A model generated the notes under the pieces. That model was not told the DNA's origin. It did not search any database and worked only from the letters and a program-made list of their open reading frames with translations. A stretch of DNA of 64,000 bases from Streptomyces sp. DSM 15324 (GTDB lineage: Bacteria > Actinomycetota > Actinomycetes > Streptomycetales > Streptomycetaceae): the NCBI RefSeq assembly GCF_001514285.1, contig NZ_KQ949031.1, forward strand, positions 248,001 through 312,000, read 5' to 3'. Within the stretch, counting starts at the first letter, position 1; each line of letters opens with the position of its first letter. Positions 16,427-24,241 of the stretch are shown here, piece after piece. The position numbers and the translations under genes are program-made.

Positions 16427-17254
16427 GTGCCGTCCGCCCGTCCCCGTCTCCTCTACGTCACCGACCTGGCCTACCCGGCCCGCGGCCGGCGCTACGGCGA
16501 CGAGGACGTCCGGCTCACCTCCCGGCTGCGCGCCGACTTCGACCTGGCCCTGTGCCACCCCCTGGACGCGGCGTCCTTGATGGCCGGCTTCGACGCCGTG
16601 GTGGTCCGCAACAGCGGCCCCGTCCTCGGCTACCAGGACGCCTACGACGCCTTCCGCGAGCGTGCCCTGCGGGACGGCGCCCGCGTCTACAACCCGCTCA
16701 CCGGGCGCGCCGACATGGCGGGCAAGCAGTACCTCCTGGACCTCTGGACCCAGGGGTATCCCGTGATCCCCACCGTCGACCGCGCCGAGGACCTGCACCG
16801 CCTGCCCGCGGCCGGCCGGTACGTCGTCAAGCCCAAGCTGGGCGCGGACTCCCTGGGCCTCAGGACCGTCGCCGCGGACGACCTGCCCGCCCTGGCCGAC
16901 GGCACCGTCCTCGTCCAGCCGTGCGTCGACTTCGCCTACGAGGTCTCCTTCTACTTCGTCGACCACGACTTCCAGTACGCCCTGTACGCCCCGGACCCCG
17001 GCCGCCGCTGGGAGCTGCGGCCGTACGAGCCGACCCCCGCCGACCTGGAGTTCGCCCACCGCTTCATCGAGTGGAACACCCTGGCGCACGGCATCCAGCG
17101 CGTCGACGCCTGCCGCGCCCCCGGCGGCGGGCTGCTCCTCGTCGAACTGGAGGACCTCAACCCCTATCTCTCCCTGGACGTCCTCGACGACGGAGCCCGG
17201 GACGCCTTCGTCGCGGCGACCACACGTTCGCTGCGCCGCTTCCTGACCGGCTGA
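16427..17254 (+). CDS. ATP-grasp-like protein of unknown function
   Basis: A 275-residue protein whose second half looks like an ATP-grasp fold: YVVKPKLGADSLGLRT (Lys of the ATP site), then DGTVLVQPCVDF and a C-terminal LVELEDLNPYLSLD carrying the acidic and Asn metal ligands expected near the end. The first half is a Rossmann-like pre-ATP-grasp region (LLYVTDLAYPARGRRYGDEDV). It probably ligates a carboxylate to an amine or alcohol; the substrate is unknown. GTG at 16427 has GAGGA upstream. The next gene, 59 bp downstream, encodes a membrane peptidoglycan-binding protein, so a cell-wall link is possible. Confidence 0.65.
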   Translation: MPSARPRLLYVTDLAYPARGRRYGDEDVRLTSRLRADFDLALCHPLDAASLMAGFDAVVVRNSGPVLGYQDAYDAFRERALRDGARVYNPLTGRADMAGKQYLLDLWTQGYPVIPTVDRAEDLHRLPAAGRYVVKPKLGADSLGLRTVAADDLPALADGTVLVQPCVDFAYEVSFYFVDHDFQYALYAPDPGRRWELRPYEPTPADLEFAHRFIEWNTLAHGIQRVDACRAPGGGLLLVELEDLNPYLSLDVLDDGARDAFVAATTRSLRRFLTG

Positions 17255-17313
17255 ACCCGTCCGCCCGTCCGCCCGTATCTCTCCCCGGGGACACGGAACG
17301 GAGGGAGACCAGG

Positions 17314-18261
17314 GTGCCGACACCGGCCGAACCCGGACAACCGCAGGAGCGCAAGGTCGTGGAGCCCATCCGGGTTCTCAGGCCCCGCAACACCGACGCC
17401 CTGGCGGACCTGTTCCGCGAGATGACCGAACTGACCAAGGAACCGGTCTCCTACGAGTCGATCCCGATGCAGGGGCTGCCGGACGGCACCGACGAGCCGG
17501 CGACGGAGCGTCTCCCCCCGGTGGGGCACTGGACCGACGCCGCGCCCGCGCCCGAGGCCCAAGGCCACGACGCCGCGGGACCGGCGACGGAACCGGTCGC
17601 CGGTCAGGACTGGGCGGACGAGCGGTCCCCGTACGAGCCCGCCGCGGACCGGGGCGCCGCGGCTGCGGCGGGGTGGGGCGAGCACCCCTCCGCCGCGGCC
17701 TCGGCGGGTCCGGCTGAGCGGCCCTCGTACGGCTCCCGCCCCACTCGCTCCGCCGGCCGCCCCTACGGGCACCCTCGGGGGCGCACCGGCGCGCATCCCG
17801 CGGCGTCGGCGGCGCACGGCGCACGCGGGCGGCGCGAAGCCGAGGGGCCGGGCAACGGGCTGCGCCGGGCCGCCATCACGGTCGGCGTGTGCGCCGCGGC
17901 GCTCGTCGGCTTCGCCGGTGCCCTGCTGGTGCCGGGCCGCGGCGGCGAGGCGGCGGCGGAGACCGTCCAGCCGCAGCCGAGCGCCACCCAGCCGGACACC
18001 TCCTCGCCGTCGGCCGACCCCGACCCCGACGGCGCCGGCACGCTGCGGGAGGGCGACAGCGGCCCCGAGGTGACCGACCTCCAGCAGCGGCTGCTGAAGA
18101 TCCCCGACGTGTACCGCGACGGCCCCACCGACGGCCGGTACGACACCACCCTCAGGGAGGCGGTGGCCCGCTTCCAGCTCTGGTACGGCATCCGGGGCGA
18201 CGAGGACGGCGTGTACGGCGACGACACCCGTCAGGCGCTGGAGTCACGAACCGGCGGCTGA
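17314..18261 (+). CDS. Membrane-anchored peptidoglycan-binding protein
   Basis: The 315-residue protein has a long disordered cytoplasmic part rich in Pro, Ala, Glu and Asp, one membrane helix near residues 188-205 (VGVCAAALVGFAGALLV), a short Ser/Pro linker and a C-terminal PG_binding_1 domain (about 245-312, GPEVTDLQQRLLKI and TLREAVARFQ). The topology puts the binding domain outside the membrane. Start is GTG at 17314, six bases after GGAGGGAG. It may tether a cytoplasmic process to the wall. The low-complexity N-terminus lacks a recognisable kinase or enzyme domain. Confidence 0.83.
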   Translation: MPTPAEPGQPQERKVVEPIRVLRPRNTDALADLFREMTELTKEPVSYESIPMQGLPDGTDEPATERLPPVGHWTDAAPAPEAQGHDAAGPATEPVAGQDWADERSPYEPAADRGAAAAAGWGEHPSAAASAGPAERPSYGSRPTRSAGRPYGHPRGRTGAHPAASAAHGARGRREAEGPGNGLRRAAITVGVCAAALVGFAGALLVPGRGGEAAAETVQPQPSATQPDTSSPSADPDPDGAGTLREGDSGPEVTDLQQRLLKIPDVYRDGPTDGRYDTTLREAVARFQLWYGIRGDEDGVYGDDTRQALESRTGG

Positions 18262-18295
18262 CACCGGCGACCGGGCGGACGGGGGACCGGACTGG

Positions 18296-20674
18296 TCAGT
18301 CGTCGGCGTCGGGCGGCACCTGGATGTCCAGGACGCACACGTCGTCCCGGCCCTCCGGCTCCGGGAGCGCGCCGAGCAGGCGCTCCAGCGGCACCGGGCC
18401 GCCCGGGTGGGGGGCCGCCGCGGCGCGGGCGAGCCGCTCCAGGCCCCGGTCGATGCTCTCCCCGGGCCGTTCCACCAGACCGTCGGTGTACAGCACCAGC
18501 CGGTCGCCCGGGGCGAGCAGGCACTCCGCCTCCGCGTAGCGCGGGGCGTCGCGGGCGCCGAGCAGCATGCCGTGCGGCCGTTCGAGATAGCGGGCCTCGC
18601 CGGAGCGCAGCAGCAGCGGCGGGGGATGCCCGGCCTGGGCCCACACGAGCCGCCGCCCGGCCGGGCTGTAGCGGGCCAGGACCATGGTCGCCGTGCCGTG
18701 CGGATCACGGGAGTGCAGCAGCAGCGCGTTGAGGCGGGAGAGCGCCCCGGTCAGCGAGGAGCCGGTGATGACCATGCCCTTGGCGGTGAACCGCAGCAGG
18801 GCCATCGAGGCGACGGCGTCCAGGCCGTGCCCGGTGACGTCACCCACCACGAACAGGGCGTCGCCGTCCGGCAGTCGGATGGCGCTGAACCAGTCGCCGC
18901 CCACGTTGAGTCCCGACTGCGCGGGCAGGTAGGCGATGTCGACGCGCAGTCCGGCCAGCCGCACGGGCTCCTTCGGCAGCGGCAGCAGCGCGTCCTGGAG
19001 CCGGGCCGCGACCGTGCGCTCGGCCGTCAGCGCGCCCTGCTGGGTGAGCATCGCGCGTTCGCTGGCGAGCAGGGCGAGTTCGGCGCTGCGCTGGGCGCTG
19101 ACGTCCTGGAGGAAGCCGTGCGCCTCGACGGGAGTGCCCTCGGTGTCCGTCACCGCCTCGGCGACCGCCCGCAGATGGCGGACGCCGTCCCGGGCGGCGA
19201 CCCGGAACGGCACGTCGCACGGCCGCCCCTCGTGCACCAGCTCGCCGACGGCGCGGGCCAGCGCGGGCACGTCCTCGGGCAGGGCGAAGCCCGGCAGCCG
19301 GGTGAGCGGGACGGGTCCGTGCGCGGGGTCGCGCTCGAGGAGAGCGTAGACCTGGGCGGACCAGTTGCCCTCGCCGGTGGTCAGGTTCCAGGTGGCCCAG
19401 CCGAGCCGGCCGAGCCGCTGCACGTCCGCCAGCCGCTGCTCCTGGCGGTCCGAGGGGTCGTGGCGCACCCAGCTGACGACCAGTCCGTCGCCCAGCCGGG
19501 CCACCCGTGCCGCGTAAGTGGCCAGCTCGCTGACCCCGGCGACACGGTGCTGCCGGGCGAACGGCTCGCTCTCGTAGGGCTTTTCGCCCTCCAGCGCCTT
19601 CAGGCACCCCTGCCACAGCGGCTCGTCCACGGCCGTGGGCCAGCATTCCAGGAAGCGCAGACCGAGCAGGTCGCGGCCGGCGCGGCCGACGGCGTCGGAG
19701 GTCCCGGCGGCGACGGCCTCGATCCGGAAGTCCTCGACGGCACCCGAGGGCCCGCGCACCGGGGTGAGCAGCACCGCGGCGACCGGCAGCCGGTCGAACA
19801 CCGTCTGCACGGCGTCCGCGGCGGCACCGACGGCAGGCTCCCGCCGGACCCCGAACGTGTGCAGCGGGCCCGCGCACAGCCGGGCGACGGCCTGTAGATG
19901 CGCGCGTACGGCGGCCGGGAAGGGGCCCGTGCGGCGGCGCAGCACGCCGAGCGCCACCTCCGGCTCCTCGGTGCCCACCGGCAGCCAGGCGCGCGAGCCC
20001 CACTGCTCGGACGGGTCCCCGATCAGCAGGTACCGCTCCTGGTCCGCCGCCGGGTCCTCCAGCCAGCGGGCCTCGTTGGCGCTCAGCGTCTCCAGCGCGG
20101 CGACCCCGGCGAGCGGCGGCACCCGGCTCCACTGGAGGGCGAGCGTCTCGTCGATCCCGGCGTGCCCGACCAGTTCCAGCCCGCCGGAGGGCAGCCGTGC
20201 GTAGAGCATGACCGCGTCGGCGTCCGCGTCGGCGGCGAGCCGGTCGAGCACACAGCGGGCGAGGTCCTGGGGCGTGCCGACCCGCACGAGGGCCCGGGCG
20301 AGCCGGGCCAGGGCCGAGGAGTCGACCTCGTCGGGGGCCGGGTGCGTTTCGTCCGGCCCCTCGTGCGGGTCGGCCGCGGCGGCGTGCGGTGCGGCGGCGG
20401 TGGGCGCGGCCAGCGAGCCGAGGGTGAGCCAGCACTCCTCCAGGAGGGTCCGCCGGGCGGCCTCCGCCCGGCGCTGGAGTTCCTCCTGTGCCGCGTCGGG
20501 GGAGCAGCCGAGCCGCGCCATGACCGCGCCCTTGGCCCGTTCCCGGACGGCCGCGGTGGCGGCCAGTTCCTGGAGCCGGTCCATCTCCGCGCGCTGGCGT
20601 GCCACGACCCGGGTGAGGGCGGCCATGTCGGGTGCCTCGCCGGACTCCGGGGGCAGCGCGGATTCGCTCGTCAC
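18296..20674 (-). CDS. ANTAR-GAF-PAS-SpoIIE serine phosphatase
   Basis: A 792-residue multidomain sensor. Residues 15-75 match an ANTAR RNA-binding domain (LQELAATAAVRERAKGAVMARLGCSPDAA), followed by a GAF-like domain (about 110-260), PAS-like segments (330-560) and a C-terminal SpoIIE/PP2C phosphatase (about 590-790) with GGDWFSAIRLPDG, VVGDVTGHGLDA and RDDVCVLDIQV. SpoIIE-type enzymes dephosphorylate anti-anti-sigma factors. No anti-sigma or antagonist gene is adjacent. Start is GTG at 20674, assigned because the ANTAR domain begins right after it. The 127-residue gene upstream is probably in the same transcript. Confidence 0.85.
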   Translation of the reverse strand: MTSESALPPESGEAPDMAALTRVVARQRAEMDRLQELAATAAVRERAKGAVMARLGCSPDAAQEELQRRAEAARRTLLEECWLTLGSLAAPTAAAPHAAAADPHEGPDETHPAPDEVDSSALARLARALVRVGTPQDLARCVLDRLAADADADAVMLYARLPSGGLELVGHAGIDETLALQWSRVPPLAGVAALETLSANEARWLEDPAADQERYLLIGDPSEQWGSRAWLPVGTEEPEVALGVLRRRTGPFPAAVRAHLQAVARLCAGPLHTFGVRREPAVGAAADAVQTVFDRLPVAAVLLTPVRGPSGAVEDFRIEAVAAGTSDAVGRAGRDLLGLRFLECWPTAVDEPLWQGCLKALEGEKPYESEPFARQHRVAGVSELATYAARVARLGDGLVVSWVRHDPSDRQEQRLADVQRLGRLGWATWNLTTGEGNWSAQVYALLERDPAHGPVPLTRLPGFALPEDVPALARAVGELVHEGRPCDVPFRVAARDGVRHLRAVAEAVTDTEGTPVEAHGFLQDVSAQRSAELALLASERAMLTQQGALTAERTVAARLQDALLPLPKEPVRLAGLRVDIAYLPAQSGLNVGGDWFSAIRLPDGDALFVVGDVTGHGLDAVASMALLRFTAKGMVITGSSLTGALSRLNALLLHSRDPHGTATMVLARYSPAGRRLVWAQAGHPPPLLLRSGEARYLERPHGMLLGARDAPRYAEAECLLAPGDRLVLYTDGLVERPGESIDRGLERLARAAAAPHPGGPVPLERLLGALPEPEGRDDVCVLDIQVPPDADD

Positions 20675-20751
20675 GCATCGAGCATGGCACAGGTGTGCGG
20701 CTGCGATCAGGCCCTTGTGCCGACATCGCGGAACGGGCCCGTCCGCGTCGC

Positions 20752-21135
20752 TCAGCGGCCCGTGTGGGACTCGATCAGGGCCTGGGTGACGCAGCGGACA
20801 CTGCGGGCGATGTGCTGGAGCTGCATGAGCTCGGCGGCGTACAGCTTGATGGTGTGCTCGATGACCGACTCGGCCATGCCCAGCCGGGGCAGGTCGGCGC
20901 GCGCGGTCTGCAGGGCGGTGCGGGCCACCCGGATCTCCTGCTGGACCTGGATCTGGGCGTGACGGCCGAGCAGCACCGGCTGACGCAGCATGAGCGGGTA
21001 GCTCGCGTACCGGGCGGGCACCAGTTCCCGCAGCCACTTCGCGGCCGAACGCTCCCAGTCGTAGCTGCCGGGGGTCTTGACCTGGCACGGCCAGTCCGGG
21101 CTGATGCGCTGCGTCGTCGTCAGAGTCATGGTCAT
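20752..21135 (-). CDS. Hypothetical helical protein, operon partner of the SpoIIE gene
   Basis: The 127-residue protein begins with a Thr-rich MTMTLTTTQ and continues with WPCQVKTPGSYDWERSAAKWLRELV and a long helix of mixed charge (QIQVQQEIRVARTALQTARADLP), ending AAELMQLQHIARSVRCV. It has no signal peptide or membrane helix. I do not recognise a named family. It precedes the phosphatase gene by 77 bp on the same strand, with a promoter about 200 bp upstream, so co-expression is likely. The name or partner of the phosphatase pathway cannot be deduced. Confidence 0.7.
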   Translation of the reverse strand: MTMTLTTTQRISPDWPCQVKTPGSYDWERSAAKWLRELVPARYASYPLMLRQPVLLGRHAQIQVQQEIRVARTALQTARADLPRLGMAESVIEHTIKLYAAELMQLQHIARSVRCVTQALIESHTGR

Positions 21136-21459
21136 CGCTTCCGGGTGTGCGGCGTCGGGACGGGTGGTCCGACGGGTGTGGGGCGGCCCCGGTCCAGGGG
21201 ATGACCGAGGCCGCCACGGGCGCTCGCGTGAGCGGCGCCCCGAGCACCCTGCGACGCCGACGTGGGTAGGGACGACGGCTTCGGGTGCCCGTACAGGAGC
21301 CCTGAGGGGCGGGTGCGGCCGTGAGCAGTATTTATATATACCGACGGGTTTGCAAGACGTATGAAAACATTCATGTGTGAAGTGCCCGCAATGATCCCTG
21401 TGCCCTTTTACGGAGGGGGAGGGGTGAGCGTGGAGGGTCGGCGGTTCGGCGGTGGCCGT
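21136..21459 (-). promoter_or_regulatory. Intergenic region with AT-rich promoter
   Basis: This 324-bp gap contains no supportable gene. It holds the only strongly AT-rich patch in the neighbourhood, at 21327-21360. Read leftward, TTGCAA (complement of 21350-21355) is followed after 17 bp by AATACT (complement of 21327-21332). This would drive the 127-residue gene and the ANTAR-SpoIIE gene from a leader of about 185 nt. Confidence 0.4.
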
Positions 21460-22383
21460 TTACTCGCGTAGGAAGAACTGGTGCTGCTCGGCGATCTGCT
21501 CGTACTCCTCCAGCCGCGCCTGGGTGCGCTCCGGGCCCGCGTCGGTCATGGCCTGGAGCAGCGCGGCGGCCATCACCCCGGGGGCGGCGTAGGAGTCGAA
21601 CACCAGCCGGGAGCCGGTGCCGCTGGCGAAGGTGACGTCGGCCTCGTCGGCCACCGGGCCGAGGGCCAGGTCGGTGATCAGCGCGACCTTCAGTCCGGCG
21701 CTGCGCGCGACCCGTACCGCCGTCAGCGTCTCCTGGGCGTGCCGGGGCATCGAGAAGGCCAGCACCCAGGTCCCGCCCGCTTCCCGGGACTGCAGCAGCG
21801 CGTCGTAGGCGACGCTGCCGCCCCGGGTCACCAGCCGGACGTCGGGATGGACCCGGCGTGCGGCGTAGGCGAAGTACTCGGCGAGCGAGGCCGAGATCCG
21901 CAGGCCCAGGATGGTCAGCGGCGTCGACTGCGACAGCGCCCGCCCGACCTCGATCACCCGGTCCGGGTCGGACAGGTCCCGCCGCAGGTTCTCCAGGTTC
22001 TCGATCTCCGCGTCGACCGCGGCCTGGAGCTCGTTGCTGCGGTTCGCCTCGTCCGCTGCGGGGCCGCCCGCCAGGGTGCCGAGCGCGATCGACTGGAGCT
22101 TCTCGCGCAACGCGGGGTAGCCGCTGAAGCCGACCGCGGCGGCGAACCGGGTCACCGAGGGCTGGCTGACCCCCACCCGGTCGGCCAGGTCGGTGATCGA
22201 CAGGAACGCCGCCTCGGTGATGTGCTCGATCAGGTACTGGGCGATGCGTCGTTGTCCCGGGGACAGCTGGGGGCCGTCGAAGAGGGCCCGGAGCCGGGAG
22301 GTCGGGGACACCTCCGCTTCGGGATCCGTCTTGCCCGAGGTGATCGCTGATGCCTGTGCGCGTGCCTGTTGGGGCGATGGCAC
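21460..22383 (-). CDS. MurR/RpiR family transcriptional regulator
   Basis: A 307-residue regulator with an N-terminal HTH_6 domain (LSPGQRRIAQYLIEH, then SITDLADRVGVSQPSVTRFAAAVGF near residues 60-90) and a C-terminal SIS sugar-isomerase domain (about 140-280, LTILGLRISASLAEYFAYA, RHAQETLTAVRVA). Such regulators sense phosphosugars, often N-acetylmuramate or hexosamine phosphates. Start is GTG at 22383 with AAAGGAGG seven bases before it. It faces away from nothing adjacent on its strand; an amino-sugar kinase lies 4 kb upstream, which fits but does not prove a shared role. Confidence 0.9.
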   Translation of the reverse strand: MPSPQQARAQASAITSGKTDPEAEVSPTSRLRALFDGPQLSPGQRRIAQYLIEHITEAAFLSITDLADRVGVSQPSVTRFAAAVGFSGYPALREKLQSIALGTLAGGPAADEANRSNELQAAVDAEIENLENLRRDLSDPDRVIEVGRALSQSTPLTILGLRISASLAEYFAYAARRVHPDVRLVTRGGSVAYDALLQSREAGGTWVLAFSMPRHAQETLTAVRVARSAGLKVALITDLALGPVADEADVTFASGTGSRLVFDSYAAPGVMAAALLQAMTDAGPERTQARLEEYEQIAEQHQFFLRE

Positions 22384-22480
22384 CGGTGCGCCTCCTTTGT
22401 CTCCCACGCAGCTCAACATAGCTCACGGAGCGTGCCGGACAGCGTGCCCGAGCCCCCGCCGCTCGCACACCCCACGGCCG

Positions 22481-24148
22481 TCACCGCTGGTAAATCGTGA
22501 TCGAGTGGCCGACGTCGTCCACCTCGTGGCTGGACCGGATCAGCCGGGCGAGCCGCCTGCCGGCCCGGGCCGCCGCCGAGTCCGACACGGCCAGCACCCC
22601 GTGCACCGAGCGCAGCGGGGCGCGCCGGGGATCGGAGGCGCGGATGCCGTACCACGAGGGCACTCCGCTGCCCTTGTAGACGAGCCAGACCCGTTCGCCC
22701 GCGTACCGTCCGCGCAGCCGGCCCGCGAGCCGGCCGAGGTCCTGGCCCCAGTCCACGTTGGAGTCGTGCAGCCGCAGATGCGTCCGCGCCGGGCCGCCGA
22801 ACGCCTCGTTGGAGTACGGCAGGTAGTAGGGGAACGCGCGCAGCGAGCTGACGGCGACGAACGCCACCAGCGCCCAGGTCGCCACCCGCCGCCACCGCCA
22901 CCGCACCGCCAGGACGCAGCCGCCGGCCACCGCCAGGAACATCGGCAGGAACACCGCGTACCGGGTGCCGAGGTTCCGCGATCCGGTCATCGCCGAGGCC
23001 AGCAGGACCGCCGCGGGGACCAGGACGTACGGCGCCGCGGGCCGCAGCCGTCGTACCGCCACCAGGGCGGCGGCGCCCGCCGCCCACAGCGCGAGCATGC
23101 CGAGCGGGGTCTTCACCACCAGGGCGACCGGCAGGTAGTACCAGCGCGACCCGGAGTACACGTGCCCGAACAGGAACCCCGACCAGGACTGGTCCTCCAG
23201 CCCGAACTGCATCCGCATGCCGTCCCGGTACGCCTCCGGCAGGGGCAGCAGCCGCACCAGCAGCCCGCGCAGCCCGTGCACCACGGGGACGTGTGCCTGC
23301 CGGGGGTCCCAGCGCAGCCGGGGGTCCACCGCGAGATACGCCAGCCAGACGAGGGCCACGGCCGTCGACGCCACCGCGCCAGCCGCGGCCGCGGCCCGGC
23401 GCACCCGGAACGGCCCCACCGACCGGGCCGCCAGCGCCACGCACACCGGTACGGCGGGCAGGGCACTCATCCTCGTGGCGAGGGCGGCGCCGAGCGCGGC
23501 GCCGGCCAGCGGCAGGTACAGCAGGGCCCGCCCGGTGCTGCGGGCCCGCCACAGCAGCCAGGCCGAGGTCAGCAGGAAACCGGCCGCGGGCACGTCCAGC
23601 GTCGCCAGCGAGCCGTGCGCGATCACGTCGGGGGAGAAGGCGTACAGGGCGAGCGCGGCCAGGGCGGGGACGGGACCGGCGAGGTCACGGGCGAAGGCGA
23701 ACACCACCAGCCCGAACAGGAGCGTCAGGGCGATCACGGGCAGCCGCGCCCACAGCATCAGCCGCCAGGGGTCGTTGCCCGACTCGTAGAGCAGATGCCG
23801 GCCCGCCGCGGTCTGGTCGCCGCTGAAGCGGGGGTCCACGTGCGGGTCGGCGAGGGCCACACCGGCCGCGACGACCAGCTTGCCGAGGGGCGGGTGCTCG
23901 GGGTTGTACCGGATCCGGTGCTCGTGCAGATAGTCGGCGGCCGCGGCCACGTAGACCGGCTCGTCGATGGTCGGCGTCTGCTGCACGGCCGTGGTCACCA
24001 TCGCCGCGGCCGTCTGGGCGAGGAGGAGGCCCACGAACAGCGGCACCGGCCAGGGTCTGCGGCGGACCGGGGCAGTGCGGCGCGGGCGTACCGCCGTCGT
24101 GCCGGTGCCCGGTCGCCGGACCGGGTCCCCTCGCTGAGTGTGCTTCAT
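22481..24148 (-). CDS. Glycosyltransferase family 39-like membrane protein
   Basis: The 555-residue protein has about ten membrane helices and an early acidic motif TPTIDEPVYVAAAADYL (near residues 55-72), with NPEHPPLGKL in the first loop. These are marks of the dolichyl/polyprenyl-phosphate-mannose-dependent GT-C fold (PMT/ArnT-type). It probably transfers a sugar from a polyprenyl carrier to an exported acceptor. The C-terminal part (DSNVDWGQDLGRLAGRLRG) is extracytoplasmic. The ATG at 24148 is the best start in a region without a strong ribosome site. The acceptor is unknown. Confidence 0.8.
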   Translation of the reverse strand: MKHTQRGDPVRRPGTGTTAVRPRRTAPVRRRPWPVPLFVGLLLAQTAAAMVTTAVQQTPTIDEPVYVAAAADYLHEHRIRYNPEHPPLGKLVVAAGVALADPHVDPRFSGDQTAAGRHLLYESGNDPWRLMLWARLPVIALTLLFGLVVFAFARDLAGPVPALAALALYAFSPDVIAHGSLATLDVPAAGFLLTSAWLLWRARSTGRALLYLPLAGAALGAALATRMSALPAVPVCVALAARSVGPFRVRRAAAAAGAVASTAVALVWLAYLAVDPRLRWDPRQAHVPVVHGLRGLLVRLLPLPEAYRDGMRMQFGLEDQSWSGFLFGHVYSGSRWYYLPVALVVKTPLGMLALWAAGAAALVAVRRLRPAAPYVLVPAAVLLASAMTGSRNLGTRYAVFLPMFLAVAGGCVLAVRWRWRRVATWALVAFVAVSSLRAFPYYLPYSNEAFGGPARTHLRLHDSNVDWGQDLGRLAGRLRGRYAGERVWLVYKGSGVPSWYGIRASDPRRAPLRSVHGVLAVSDSAAARAGRRLARLIRSSHEVDDVGHSITIYQR

Positions 24149-24241
24149 CGTGTGCCCCGCGGTGTCGCCCGCGGGGCGACGGCGGGAGCGGTCCGCGGTG
24201 GCCACGGGGCCACTGTGCACCAGCTCCCGCCTCCGGGGGCG

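Noticed and set aside
18296..20674. Treating the gene as a simple RsbU-like phosphatase
   Set aside because: The N-terminal ANTAR pattern and GAF/PAS-like regions make it a multidomain protein.
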